Below are positions 45,143 through 53,821 of a DNA stretch of 64,000 nt, in pieces; position 1 is the stretch's first letter, and the number at the start of each line of letters is the position of its first letter. This DNA is from Gaoshiqia sp050178015 (lineage in GTDB: Bacteria > Bacteroidota > Bacteroidia > Bacteroidales > Prolixibacteraceae). The notes under the pieces are model-generated. The model was given only the letters and a program-made list of their open reading frames with translations. It searched no databases and was not told the origin of the DNA. Where the stretch lies: the NCBI GenBank assembly GCA_050178015.1, contig JBFXGM010000029.1:1-64000 (forward strand), given 5' to 3'. Made by a program: the position numbers and the translations under genes.

Positions 45143-45902
45143 ACAACTTTTTAACCTGTCAACGAGCTGTTGGGCCGACGTGAAACAGCAAACCTACGAT
45201 GTGGCTATTTTGCCGTGGGGGGCCATTGAACCGCATAATTATCATTTGCCTTTTGCAACCGATGTCATTCAGGCGGAGGCTGTCGCGCTCGAAAGCGCCC
45301 GGCTTGCGTGGGAGGAAGGAGCAAGGGCAATCGTTCTCCCAACCGTACCCTGGGGGGTCAATACCGGGCAACTGGATTTGAAATTGTGTTTAAACATGAT
45401 GCCTTCGACCCAACTGGTTATTTTGAAAGACCTGGTTGAGAATCTGAAACGCCACGGTATTCAAAAGTTGATTCTGGTGAATGGACACGGAGGCAATCAT
45501 TTTATCCCGATGATCCGCGAATTGTCGGTAACTCATCCCGAGGTATTTATTTGTTGTATCGACTGGTGGAAGGTTTGTAAAGCCGAAACGTATTTTGACG
45601 AACCGGGCGACCACGCCGGTGAATTGGAAACCAGTGTCATGATGCATTTGGTGCCGCAGTTGGTATTGCCCCTCGATATTGCCGGAGACGGGAGCGCTAA
45701 AAAATTTAAACCGGAAGGATTAAGGGATCGTTGGGCCTGGGCCCAGCGCCAGTGGACTTCCATTACGGAAAGCACGGGCGTTGGAAATCCCAAACAGGCA
45801 AGCGCCGAAAAGGGAGCGCATTTTTTTAACGATGTAACACAGAAAATAGCGAAGTTTATAACGGAGCTTTCGTCCTGTAACATAAATGAGATCTATGAAT
45901 AA
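45135..45902 (+). CDS. Creatininase-family metal-dependent hydrolase of unknown substrate
   Basis: 255 residues from the ATG at 45135, which overlaps the epimerase stop by 8 bases (a start at 45117 is also open). The creatininase fold is clear: PWGAIEPHNYHLPFATD with Glu, His and Asp metal ligands, VNGHGGNHF and GDHAGELETSVMMHL with a Glu ligand. Known relatives open amide rings or cleave amides: creatinine amidohydrolase, a FAPy deformylase and the mycofactocin protease. No signal peptide is seen, so it acts in the cytoplasm. Tight coupling to the epimerase and transporter suggests work on a sialic acid derivative, for example a lactam, lactone or modified amide, but that is inference. Confidence 0.82.
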   Translation: MSKQLFNLSTSCWADVKQQTYDVAILPWGAIEPHNYHLPFATDVIQAEAVALESARLAWEEGARAIVLPTVPWGVNTGQLDLKLCLNMMPSTQLVILKDLVENLKRHGIQKLILVNGHGGNHFIPMIRELSVTHPEVFICCIDWWKVCKAETYFDEPGDHAGELETSVMMHLVPQLVLPLDIAGDGSAKKFKPEGLRDRWAWAQRQWTSITESTGVGNPKQASAEKGAHFFNDVTQKIAKFITELSSCNINEIYE

Positions 45903-47145
45903 TTCGAATAAAGAAAAGGTTTACAGTTGGGTTGTCGTTGGACTTTTATGGGTTGTAGCCCTTTTAAATTACATGGACCGGCAAATGCTTTCAACCATGA
46001 AAGTGGCCATGATGGGCGATATTCAGGAGTTGGAAACTGCCGAGAATTTTGGCCGGCTGATGGCCGTCTTTCTGTGGATTTACGGGCTGATGAGCCCGAT
46101 GGCCGGCCTGATTGCCGATCGGATCAATCGCAAGTGGTTGATTGTGGGTAGTTTGGGCGTGTGGTCGGGCGTTACCCTGGCAATGGGCTATGCCACCAGT
46201 TTCGATCAATTATATGCGCTTCGTGCGCTGATGGGCGTGAGCGAGGCGTTGTACATCCCGGCAGGGCTGGCGCTGATTGCCGACTATCACCGCGGAAATA
46301 CACGCTCGCTGGCTGTGGGCATCCACATGACGGGCTTGTATTTCGGGCAGGCGCTGGGTGGCTTTGGCGCTACGGTGGCCCATACCTGGACCTGGCAAAC
46401 GGCTTTCCACAGTTTTGGATTGGTGGGCATCGTTTACAGTGTGGTACTGTTGCTCTTTTTGAAGGAAAAACGAACTCCTGAAATGAAGCCGAAAGAACCG
46501 GCAAGATTTGCTTCCGGCCTCAAATCGGTGAAATATAGTCTGGGGATGTTGCTGGGAACCGTTAGTTTCTGGGTGATTCTGTTCTATTTTGCCGCTCCAA
46601 GCTTCCCGGGATGGGCCACCAAGAACTGGCTGCCAACCCTGTTCTCCGAAAGTCTGAACATCGATATGTCGGTTGCCGGTCCGTTGAGCACTTTCACCAT
46701 CGCGCTTTCTTCGTTTATTGGTGTTATTGGAGGCGGAATCCTGGCCGACCGCTGGATCACCCGCAACCTGAGAGGGCGTATTTACACTGGAGCTATCGGT
46801 TTGACCTTGATGATCCCCTCCTTGATATTGCTTGGTTTCGGCCACAGCTTTGCCTATGTAGTGGGTGGCGGCATGTTGTTTGGAATTGGCTATGGCATGT
46901 TCGACGCGAATAATATGCCTATCCTGTGCCAGTTTGTTTCGCCGCGTCACCGTGCTGCCGGTTACGGGCTGATGAACATGACCGGCGTTTTTGCCGGTGC
47001 CTTTATTACCAGTTGGTTGGGGAAATCAACCGACGCCGGAAACCTTGGGCACGATCTCGCGTTGCTGGCCATTCCCGTGGCATTGGCTGTCGCCTTGCAG
47101 TTGATCACCCTGAAACCCGGCGTTGCCGATAAAACAGAGGATTAG
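45895..47145 (+). CDS. nanT: MFS transporter, probable sialic acid symporter
   Basis: 416 residues from the ATG at 45895 (another in-frame ATG is at 45886). Twelve hydrophobic helices; the first reads WVVVGLLWVVALLNYMDRQM, and loop 2-3 carries AGLIADRINRKWLIVG, an MFS signature A. It resembles the anion:cation symporter/hexuronate group. As the only inner-membrane transporter in the operon, it probably carries N-acetylneuraminate into the cytoplasm to the lyase, as NanT does in Bacteroides and Tannerella. Its start overlaps the creatininase-like gene by 8-17 bases. It is the last gene of the operon; a convergent gene ends only 3 bases away. Confidence 0.87.
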   Translation: MNNSNKEKVYSWVVVGLLWVVALLNYMDRQMLSTMKVAMMGDIQELETAENFGRLMAVFLWIYGLMSPMAGLIADRINRKWLIVGSLGVWSGVTLAMGYATSFDQLYALRALMGVSEALYIPAGLALIADYHRGNTRSLAVGIHMTGLYFGQALGGFGATVAHTWTWQTAFHSFGLVGIVYSVVLLLFLKEKRTPEMKPKEPARFASGLKSVKYSLGMLLGTVSFWVILFYFAAPSFPGWATKNWLPTLFSESLNIDMSVAGPLSTFTIALSSFIGVIGGGILADRWITRNLRGRIYTGAIGLTLMIPSLILLGFGHSFAYVVGGGMLFGIGYGMFDANNMPILCQFVSPRHRAAGYGLMNMTGVFAGAFITSWLGKSTDAGNLGHDLALLAIPVALAVALQLITLKPGVADKTED

Positions 47146-47148
47146 TGT

Positions 47149-48582
47149 TCATTCCGGCTGCAAAACACCCAGCGAACTCAAAATCTGTTTCAGGTTGTTG
47201 ACATCCATGTTTTTGGCGATGATTTTTTTGTCCTTATCCAGCAGAAAGAGGGAAGGAGTGGTGCGTACCCCGTACAGATAGCGGAAATTAGAGGACTGGT
47301 GCGGATCCCAAACGTTGAGCCAGTCCCGGATTTGTTGTTCCTCCACAAAGCGGAGCCAGGCGTCTTTTTCGCTCATCGTATATACGGCGTACACCGAAAG
47401 CTTGGAAGGATTGGCTTTCAGAAATACCTCCTGATAAAGTCGCGGGATTTCGGTTTTGCAGTGTCCGCACTCCGGCTCCCAAAAGGCCACGATCGTATAG
47501 GTGGTGGCCTGTTGTTTCAAGCTGTGAAACTCTCCGTCGGCATCTTCCAGCAACAATTCCCTGGCCGTGTTGCCCATCAGGTTGTTCTTGCGGATGGCGA
47601 CTTCCTGCCGGATGTAACCCAGCGTTTGGGCATCGGCCCAAAAGGCTTGCCCGGACAGGTAATATTTTTCGGCCAGCCCGACAAACACATTTTCGATGCC
47701 AATGATTTGAGACTGGATGCTGTTGTTCAGGATGAAGGACGTCAGGTTTTGGAAAACGGCTTTGTTGTTTCTGTGCTTCTCAATCAGTCGGATGGCTGCC
47801 GGGAGTACCGTGTCCGGATGCTGGAGCAGCACCTTGTTGAAATAATCGTTCAGGCGCTCTTTGATGTAGGGCGTGTGCCACATGCGCAGGTCGCTCAAAT
47901 CGAAATAGTCCCAGTAATGGTTTGCCCGGTAGTTGTATTCGTACACCCAGCGCAGCGAATCGTTTTTCAGGATGGCTGCCGGCAGTTGTTTTTCTTCCGG
48001 TTTGGGAACATGTTTGGCAGCCATAAATTTACCGTAAAAGCTATCTGTGTATTTTAAGCTTTCCACCAACCGGAAGGACATCAGGTCTTCGTCCATCTTT
48101 CGGAGTTGCTGATTGTAAAAACTGACTGAATCCGTCCGGTTTTTATAGTGTTCTTTTTGGGCGGTGATGGCCTGGTAGCGGGCCCGTTGTTCTTTTACCC
48201 GGTTGAGGTATTCCTGGAATTTTTCGCTTTCCCAAGCTCCTTTTATTTGCGGGGATGAGGTTTTATTTCCCATTCTAATTTCAAAATCCTGATCCTGGCC
48301 GACCAGAAAATCAACTTGCTTTTCCTGATCAAAGTACAGCTGGTAAATGCCTTGCTGTAGGGGTTTTGAACCGGAAAAAAGCGCCAACCCTTCCGGGTTG
48401 GTTTGCAGGCTGTCCTTCACATAGATGTTTCCGAAATAGTAGTACGTTACCAATACCCGTGAGTTGGCGTGGCCGGGCAGCGAAAGGCGGATGGAATAGC
48501 CCTGCCCGGAGGCAACAAACGGCAACACAAATAGTAAGGGAAGGCTAAAGCACAGCCATGATCTTTTGAGCGTTTTTTTCAT
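47149..48582 (-). CDS. TlpA-like thiol-disulfide oxidoreductase with DUF4369/DUF5106-type N-terminal part
   Basis: 477 residues from the ATG at 48582 (MKKTLKRSW); the open frame extends 6 codons further. Signal peptide to about 33 (VASGQG), then a beta-rich DUF4369-like domain (35-125) and a helical DUF5106-like domain (130-330). The C-terminal thioredoxin fold (about 345-470) has the redox motif CGHC in AFWEPECGHCKTEIP. It is probably a periplasmic disulfide reductase or isomerase; the partner is unknown. It overlaps the end of the upstream glycosyltransferase gene by 38 bases, so the two are coupled. Confidence 0.82.
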   Translation of the reverse strand: MKKTLKRSWLCFSLPLLFVLPFVASGQGYSIRLSLPGHANSRVLVTYYYFGNIYVKDSLQTNPEGLALFSGSKPLQQGIYQLYFDQEKQVDFLVGQDQDFEIRMGNKTSSPQIKGAWESEKFQEYLNRVKEQRARYQAITAQKEHYKNRTDSVSFYNQQLRKMDEDLMSFRLVESLKYTDSFYGKFMAAKHVPKPEEKQLPAAILKNDSLRWVYEYNYRANHYWDYFDLSDLRMWHTPYIKERLNDYFNKVLLQHPDTVLPAAIRLIEKHRNNKAVFQNLTSFILNNSIQSQIIGIENVFVGLAEKYYLSGQAFWADAQTLGYIRQEVAIRKNNLMGNTARELLLEDADGEFHSLKQQATTYTIVAFWEPECGHCKTEIPRLYQEVFLKANPSKLSVYAVYTMSEKDAWLRFVEEQQIRDWLNVWDPHQSSNFRYLYGVRTTPSLFLLDKDKKIIAKNMDVNNLKQILSSLGVLQPE

Positions 48583-49657
48583 TCGAGTAGAGGTTGTCAA
48601 GTTGTTGTTTGCGTTGGTAAATTTCGTCGAGGGTAAAGCTTTTTTTCATGTATGTATTGATCAGGCCGATCATTTCCGGGGCCGAACCTGCTATATGACA
48701 AAGGTCGTTCAGCCCGGTGCCTTCGAGCATGTGCGGGGTGGTGATGCAATGCCTTCCGCCAAAAAGCGAAGCCAGCAGCTTCAGCTTTAATCCGGTGGAC
48801 TGAAACGTCGGAATCAGACAAATGTGGGCTTCGCGGATTAAAACGTCCATCTTTTCGATGGAGGGATTTTCAATCAGCGTAACATGGGGAATGTCTTTTA
48901 TTTGTGCAACCAGCCATCCCGGTGGGTTCTTTCCGGCAATAACAAATGAGCAGGTGATCTCGGAGAAGACTTCATCGAGCAGGAATTTTACGGCCTGCTG
49001 GTTTTCGCTGATGCTCAGGTTTCCGTGGTACAAAATATAATCGCCTTTGCCCTCCTGCGAGCTAATCCGGGTAAACGGATGAAAGGCGGGGAGGTGCAGG
49101 CTGTGCCCGTACTTTTCCTGAAAGTAGTCCGTTTCGGTAGCAGAAATGCCCAGGATCAGCGAAGCTTCTTGCAGTTTCCGTTCGAAGTATTTTAACCGGA
49201 GGGCCTCAATCAGGTAGTAATATTTTCGGTACGTGTTTTCCGATTGGCCCAGCGAATGATAATAGGCGTGCTCCAGGTTGTGTGCCCGTACCAACTTGGG
49301 ATAAGCGGCCAGCAGCGGATGGTCGAGAAAGTAACAGCTGTGCAGCCCTTCGAACAGCACGGGCGAAATATCGGCCAGCAGGTTTGCCAGCAAATCCTGA
49401 TGGTTCCGGGTGTTGACGATGTACGGAAGCCACGACAACTGCCGTCGGGAGCCCAGCTTGCGCGGATAATAATAAACCGTGTCGCACAGTTTTTCGAGTT
49501 CGGGCGCGGGTGGCCGGTCGTACTCGAAGCAATGCAGCCGGATATGAGCCCCGGCCTGGTGTAACGCTTTTATTTTGAAATAAATATCGATGATGCCCCC
49601 GTAATCGGGCGGGTAGGGAACATTGAAGCTGACGATGTGAATCTTCTTATTTAGCAT
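48545..49657 (-). CDS. Glycosyltransferase, GT4-like (GT-B fold)
   Basis: 370 residues, no signal peptide. The N-terminal part starts KIHIVSFNVPYPPDYGGIID, the usual GT-B acceptor-side start with a Gly-Gly loop; further on come DYILYHGNLSISENQQAV and, in the nucleotide-sugar half, HICLIPTFQSTGLKLKLLAS, which resembles the GT4 loop with E replaced by the Gly-Leu-Lys-Leu-Lys segment common in group 1 relatives. It probably adds a sugar to a surface glycan or lipid. It is not in a polysaccharide cluster. Its 3' end runs 38 bases into the TlpA-like gene. Confidence 0.78.
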   Translation of the reverse strand: MLNKKIHIVSFNVPYPPDYGGIIDIYFKIKALHQAGAHIRLHCFEYDRPPAPELEKLCDTVYYYPRKLGSRRQLSWLPYIVNTRNHQDLLANLLADISPVLFEGLHSCYFLDHPLLAAYPKLVRAHNLEHAYYHSLGQSENTYRKYYYLIEALRLKYFERKLQEASLILGISATETDYFQEKYGHSLHLPAFHPFTRISSQEGKGDYILYHGNLSISENQQAVKFLLDEVFSEITCSFVIAGKNPPGWLVAQIKDIPHVTLIENPSIEKMDVLIREAHICLIPTFQSTGLKLKLLASLFGGRHCITTPHMLEGTGLNDLCHIAGSAPEMIGLINTYMKKSFTLDEIYQRKQQLDNLYSNEKNAQKIMAVL

Positions 49658-49742
49658 TCGAAATAAAATAACCGGGATTTGTTTGAATATCGCCAGTCGC
49701 TTGCAGTAAGCAGCTTGGATATTTTTTTACCCGACTAAAGCT

Positions 49743-49774
49743 AAAAAAAAAACCGTAGGTATGGAACCCACGGT
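49743..49774 (-). terminator. Rho-independent terminator of the sigma-factor operon
   Basis: On the minus strand, a 9-bp stem ACCGTGGGT/ACCTACGGT (one G-T pair) with a 5-base loop is followed by about ten T residues. It lies 30 bases past the stop of the DUF4097 gene. Confidence 0.85.
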
Positions 49775-49805
49775 CATAATTTCTATATGTCCTGATAACA
49801 AATAG

Positions 49806-50843
49806 CTATTCCGTTAATTTAAGGCTGCCATAGCGGCTGGTGACAGTCACCTGGCGGTTTGTGTCGCCGTTGCCCACTTTTCCCTGCACCTTCAGCCGCG
49901 TATTTTCTTTCAGACGGTTCCCCTGAAACTTGTCGGCCGGATATTGAATGTCGCAATAATCACATTCGGCATTCAGTTGGTAAGTCGCTCCATCCAGCCC
50001 GAGGGTGATGCCGCCGTAGCTGTTGGTAATTTCAATCCGGTTGAAATCGGGTTTCACCTCGTCCACCCGTACCGATCCGTATTCCGTATTCAGCTTCAAG
50101 TCTTTTTTCAGGGTACCGATTTTGTAATTGGTGTATTTCGAATTGGCCGTAATACCGCTTACTTCTTCAATGCTGACCCCGTCGTATTTCGATTCCAATT
50201 GCAGGTTTTCCAGCTTTTGTACGTTCAGCCCGGAGTATTTGCTGTCCAGTTTTATCTTTCCGGAAGGGCCGATGTATATTTTAGAATATCGGATTTCGCC
50301 GGCCAACTGGTTAACCGATTTGATGTCGGCCTTCCCGTACGACAAGTCCAGCCAGAAGTCGGTGCCTGTCTGAACGTTCAGGGCCCCGGTAGTCAGGTTG
50401 CCGTAGGCGATGACGAAGTTGCCTTTTCCTTCCAGCTCGTTCAGCGCCACATTGCCAAACTTGTTGCTGACCGTCAGGTTGCGGTCTTTGGGAATATTGA
50501 TCCGGTAGTCGATCGAAAAGTTCTGCTTGGTCTTAAAATTATCGGTCAGGATGGTTTCCACGGTAAGCAGTCCTCCGCTTCGGCGGATGTCAATGCGGAT
50601 CTGATCGAGCAATTGCGTGGCTTTGGCCTCGTTCAGGCTTTCCACCGTGATTACGGCATCCACTGTGACCGAGTCGCCGCCCCGGTCGTTTATTTCGATC
50701 ATGCCGAACTTGTTCGTGATATCCAGCGCGGTGATTTGCGATTTTACAAAGCCCTGGTGTACCTGTTTGGTGTAATCGGCTGCCTGCAGGGTCAGGGGCA
50801 GGATGCCCATTAATAGGACGAAAAGCTTAAATTTCCATTTCAT
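49806..50843 (-). CDS. Exported DUF4097-type beta-repeat protein
   Basis: 345 residues with a signal peptide (to about 21, LQAAD). The rest is a series of short beta-strand repeats of the kind N-K-F/Y-G-x-h, such as ITNKFGMIEIND, VSNKFGNVALNEL, LDSKYSGLNVQKL and VTSRYGSLKLTE, typical of DUF4097/putative adhesin solenoids. It is the last gene of an ECF sigma operon, with its start overlapping the anti-sigma-like gene by 17 bases. In Bacteroidota such proteins regularly follow ECF sigma/anti-sigma pairs; their biochemical role is not known. Confidence 0.83.
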   Translation of the reverse strand: MKWKFKLFVLLMGILPLTLQAADYTKQVHQGFVKSQITALDITNKFGMIEINDRGGDSVTVDAVITVESLNEAKATQLLDQIRIDIRRSGGLLTVETILTDNFKTKQNFSIDYRINIPKDRNLTVSNKFGNVALNELEGKGNFVIAYGNLTTGALNVQTGTDFWLDLSYGKADIKSVNQLAGEIRYSKIYIGPSGKIKLDSKYSGLNVQKLENLQLESKYDGVSIEEVSGITANSKYTNYKIGTLKKDLKLNTEYGSVRVDEVKPDFNRIEITNSYGGITLGLDGATYQLNAECDYCDIQYPADKFQGNRLKENTRLKVQGKVGNGDTNRQVTVTSRYGSLKLTE

Positions 50844-51390
50844 GATTGGTGGTTTTTTGATGTTTAATTTCTTCCAGTTTGTTGATAATCATCGTGATGA
50901 TGCTGAGTTTTGCCTGATAGAGTTCGAGCATAGCATGGATGACTCGTTCGTCTTCGGGGTTGGCTGCCAGTTCTTCCTGCAGGCGGGCGTACGTTTCGTC
51001 AAATTCGGCCATCTCGTTTTTCATCACTTCCTGTTCGTTGGCTGAAATGAACCCGTCGCGGCCCAGTTGTTCCCAGGCACGCATGCCCTGGTCGATCGAC
51101 GACGTGTAGTAAAATTCAGCTTCGGCATATTCGGGCGATACCGAAGACAGGCCACCCGGCTGCGGTTGTTGCTGCCGGTAGCTGCCAACATACTCGGAAA
51201 CCTGGTTGCCGGCCAGTAATACCAACAGGATGGCTGCGGCAATTTGCAGGTATTGTTTCCAACTCAACCGCCTTTGTTTGCCAAACTGATGGTCCAGCTT
51301 GCGGGCAAACCGGTCGGCATGTCCATCCGGCGCTTCCACCTCAAAGGCTTCTTTGTTTTCCCGGATCATCTTTTCCAGTATATCAGTCAT
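50827..51390 (-). CDS. Anti-sigma-factor-like membrane protein
   Basis: 187 residues from the ATG at 51390 (MTDILEKMIRENKEAFE). A cytoplasmic N-terminal 60 residues is followed by one transmembrane helix (YLQIAAAILLVLLAGNQ) and a mostly helical, acidic external part (about 95-180). This is the form of a single-pass anti-sigma factor or its accessory. It is 40 bases after the sigma gene and overlaps the DUF4097 gene. No zinc-binding anti-sigma motif is seen, so the function rests on position and topology. Confidence 0.75.
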   Translation of the reverse strand: MTDILEKMIRENKEAFEVEAPDGHADRFARKLDHQFGKQRRLSWKQYLQIAAAILLVLLAGNQVSEYVGSYRQQQPQPGGLSSVSPEYAEAEFYYTSSIDQGMRAWEQLGRDGFISANEQEVMKNEMAEFDETYARLQEELAANPEDERVIHAMLELYQAKLSIITMIINKLEEIKHQKTTNHEMEI

Positions 51391-51430
51391 ATCTTTCGGT
51401 TTTAAATCAAGATAAAACAGGTCCGTGACC

Positions 51431-51988
51431 TTAATTGAATGAAAAAACTTCATCTTTCCGCAACAGGTCGCGCAGTTTCTTTTTTGCCCGTAACAGTTGG
51501 GTGCGCGACGACACGTTGGTGATGTGCAAAATCTCCGAGATTTCATCGTGGTCATATCCTTCCAGCAGGTACAGGCTGAGCACCACGCGGTAACCTTCGG
51601 GCAGTTGCCAGATGGCCTTCTTTATTTTTTCCACATCAATTTCATGTGTTTCCATGAACGGGTTTTCCTCCTCTTCCATCACCCGTTCGTTGATTTCTTC
51701 AAAAACTACCCGTCGTTTCTTCAGGTAGTCGAGCGAACGGTTCACCACGATCTTTTTCAGCCAGGCGCCAAAGCTCACTTTCCCTTCGTAGCTGTCCATC
51801 TTGTTGAAAGCGCTTAAAAAAGCCTCCTGCATGATGTCCTCCGCGTCGGCTTCGTTGCCGACAATCCGCAGGCTGGTGTTGTACATCGACTTGTAATAGA
51901 GTTTGTACAACTGAAATTGGGCCTCGCGGTTGCCTTCGCGGCAGCGGTCGATAATCTCCTGGTGGATATTTCTGTACAGCGCTTCCAA
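51431..51988 (-). CDS. ECF RNA polymerase sigma factor
   Basis: 185 residues from a TTG start at 51988; no in-frame ATG lies near the expected N-terminus. Region 2 (YKLYYKSMYNTSLRIVGNEA, then DAEDIMQEAFLSAF) and region 4 (AIWQLPEGYRVVLSLYLLEG, then YDHDEISEILHITNVSSRTQ) are typical of sigma-70 ECF factors. It would direct transcription of its own operon and other envelope genes. A non-ATG start may keep its level low. Confidence 0.92.
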   Translation of the reverse strand: MEALYRNIHQEIIDRCREGNREAQFQLYKLYYKSMYNTSLRIVGNEADAEDIMQEAFLSAFNKMDSYEGKVSFGAWLKKIVVNRSLDYLKKRRVVFEEINERVMEEEENPFMETHEIDVEKIKKAIWQLPEGYRVVLSLYLLEGYDHDEISEILHITNVSSRTQLLRAKKKLRDLLRKDEVFSFN

Positions 51989-52045
51989 GGTTAATATATA
52001 AGCTGTTTCTGATCGAAAGACGGCGCCGGAATACCGGATGTTGCA

Positions 52046-52735
52046 TCAGTCGGGATGATTCTTTTCAAAATATTTGTTGCAGATGGAATGGAGCAGGTGA
52101 ATGTCGCCTTCGCCCAGCAGATTTAGCCGTTCCAGGATGCGCGGGTAGATGGCCGAATCTTCGCGGAAATTAAGTTCGAGCAGGATGGAGGCGGTCTTTT
52201 CTTTCAGGGATCGAAAGCCGTTTTCGTTTCGTTCGCGCGGCTCGGGCGCTGCCGGAAGGTTGAGCGCCGATAGCTCGTAGGCGTACAGCATGACGGCCTG
52301 TGCCAGGTTGAGGGAAGGGTAGGTGGTTTGCAGGGGCACGGTGCTTACCAGGTCGCAGCGGCGAAGTTCCTCGTTGCGCAGCCCGCTGTCTTCGCGCCCG
52401 AATACGATGGCCGGGCGTTTTACCGTGTCGCCTTTGTCGTGCAGCAAGTCGGCCAGCTCGCGGGTGGAAAGGTAGTCTTCTTTCACCAGCCGTTGTTTGG
52501 CCGAGGTGCCAATCAGAAAGTCGATGTCGCTGACGGCTTCCTCGAAGGTGGCAAAAACCTGTGCCTGTTCCAGAATGTCGTTGCTGGCATGGGCCAGCCA
52601 GCGTGCCGGTCCGCTCAGGTGGTCACAGGGATTTACCAGCCGCAATTCATGAAAACCCATTGTTTTCATGGCACGCGCCGTGGCGCCCACATTTTCGGGC
52701 GTGGCCGGTTCAACCAAAATAAAAACCATGTTCAT
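52046..52735 (-). CDS. TrmJ/TrmH-family (SpoU) RNA 2'-O-methyltransferase
   Basis: 229 residues from the ATG at 52735; a TTG 10 codons upstream is also open, but a -7 promoter box overlaps that segment. SPOUT knot motifs are present: FILVEPATPENVGATARAMK, VFGREDSGLRNEEL and LQTTYPSLNLAQAVMLYAYE. The TrmJ-like family methylates tRNA (often position 32) using S-adenosylmethionine. The short C-terminal extension (about 165-229) is helical. The gene stands alone just after the ECF operon start. Confidence 0.88.
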   Translation of the reverse strand: MNMVFILVEPATPENVGATARAMKTMGFHELRLVNPCDHLSGPARWLAHASNDILEQAQVFATFEEAVSDIDFLIGTSAKQRLVKEDYLSTRELADLLHDKGDTVKRPAIVFGREDSGLRNEELRRCDLVSTVPLQTTYPSLNLAQAVMLYAYELSALNLPAAPEPRERNENGFRSLKEKTASILLELNFREDSAIYPRILERLNLLGEGDIHLLHSICNKYFEKNHPD

Positions 52736-52749
52736 AGCAGGAATTTTTG

Positions 52750-52757
52750 CAAATATA
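52750..52757 (-). promoter_or_regulatory. -7 box of the RNA methyltransferase gene
   Basis: On the minus strand, TATATTTG matches TAnnTTTG and ends 14 bases before the ATG. A perfect 9-bp inverted repeat (52765-52773 with 52784-52792) lies just upstream, over the region expected to hold the -33 element. Confidence 0.55.
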
Positions 52758-52795
52758 AACGACAAAGCCCAAACGATCCGTCATTTGGGCTTCAT

Positions 52796-53103
52796 TTACG
52801 GGAAATCGCGTTTAAATAAAGTTCATCGGTTCAATGCGCACAGGCCTCAAAAACTCCAAATGCCTGCGGTGTTTCCGGCAGATACCGGATAGGTTTCCAA
52901 GTGCTTCCCAAAGGGTTATGGCGGTAAGGTCACGACATGTCGTGACCTTAACTGGCTTTCCCGTTTTGGGGTGTTTTTGATTTTATCCGACGTGCAAGGC
53001 CAAGGTAAACCCTGGCCGGACGGATGGTAACGACTTTGAAAGACCAGTTTAGCATTTATTGAGAGAACGAATAGCATTTAAATTCTTTTAAAGCGATTTC
53101 CCT
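52796..53103. mobile_element. MITE-like element, family 1, copy A
   Basis: About 308 bases with terminal inverted repeats GGAAATCGC...TTTAAA (from 52801) and TTTTAAAGCGATTTCC (to 53101). The direct repeat GGCTTCAT flanks it at 52788-52795 and 53104-53111, as expected for a target duplication. The interior carries a 26-base perfect palindrome (52925-52950) and TCCGACGTGCAAGGCCA...GGCCGGACGGATGG. It aligns over its full length with copy B at 57874-58180. No transposase is encoded. Confidence 0.7.
52925..52950. repeat. REP-like palindrome, copy 1
   Basis: A perfect 26-base palindrome whose core is GGTCACGAC/GTCGTGACC. It is central in the MITE-like element. Related copies are at 55822-55841, 56141-56166 and 58008-58027. 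Confidence 0.8.
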
Positions 53104-53128
53104 GGCTTCATCTCAGGGAAAAGCATTC

Positions 53129-53821
53129 TTATTGGTTGCTGTATTGGATGAGCTGAATCAGGTCTTCCTCTTTTTTAAGGTTCAGTTTTTCATTTTTCAC
53201 CCAATCGGCTATTTCGGGTTTAACCGGTTGAAGCAGGTCAAACGCTTTCCGGGTGTTGGTGATCTTTTCGGCTGGTTGCCCGTTTACCGAGATATACAGG
53301 TCGGGCTGCATGTGTACAAATTTGGGCGGTTCCGGATCTTTGAACGGCTTGGCAGGTTCTGCCGGCCGGTAGCTGATCCGGTAGCGTTTCAGCAACTGGT
53401 TAGGGCCGCTCACCAATACCTGAAAGTAGCCCTTTTCAATCGTATTCCCATCGGCGAAGGACAAGTGCATAAAGCTTTCTTCTCCAACCATAAACAACTG
53501 GTACCGGTCGGGATCGAGAATCTCCATCACCTCGCCGTTGCGGTTGGTAAATTCGATGTTATCCGAGTAGATATTGTACCGCAGCGGCACTTCGCTGTAC
53601 AGGCTACTGTCCTGCGACAGGATCCGGCTGGGGGCGAAATCGTCATGCAGGTAAGGCGAACCTTTAATGTCGTCGTAGGTAAAATGGTGACTGCCGTGGC
53701 TCAACGAGCGGATAATCCCGTTTTTGCCGAGCATGTCCAGTTCGTAAGCCGCCCGGGTGGGTTGCGCCTGGGTTGACCAGTAACAGATGGTCAGGAATAC
53801 GAGCAGTAAGCTGTTTTTCAT
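53129..53821 (-). CDS. Exported protein of unknown function
   Basis: 230 residues with a signal peptide (to about 20, STQAQ). The remainder is beta-rich up to about residue 150 (LRYNIYSDNIEFTNRNGEVM) and helical at the end (KKEEDLIQLIQYSNQ). I do not recognise a family. The layout, short conserved LRYN-type blocks followed by a charged tail, resembles small periplasmic proteins common in Bacteroidota without an assigned role. It stands alone; the MITE-like copy A lies 25 bases past its stop. Confidence 0.7.
   Translation of the reverse strand: MKNSLLLVFLTICYWSTQAQPTRAAYELDMLGKNGIIRSLSHGSHHFTYDDIKGSPYLHDDFAPSRILSQDSSLYSEVPLRYNIYSDNIEFTNRNGEVMEILDPDRYQLFMVGEESFMHLSFADGNTIEKGYFQVLVSGPNQLLKRYRISYRPAEPAKPFKDPEPPKFVHMQPDLYISVNGQPAEKITNTRKAFDLLQPVKPEIADWVKNEKLNLKKEEDLIQLIQYSNQ

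Noticed and set aside
46210..46950. Minus-strand frame of 246 codons opposite the MFS transporter
   Set aside because: Shadow of the transporter; no signal, motif or start context.
47299..48057. Plus-strand frame of 252 codons opposite the TlpA-like gene
   Set aside because: Antisense to a thioredoxin-fold protein with an intact CGHC motif.
49944..50813. Plus-strand frame of 289 codons opposite the DUF4097 gene
   Set aside because: Antisense to a well supported operon member; repeated V/F/Q-rich residues simply mirror its beta repeats.
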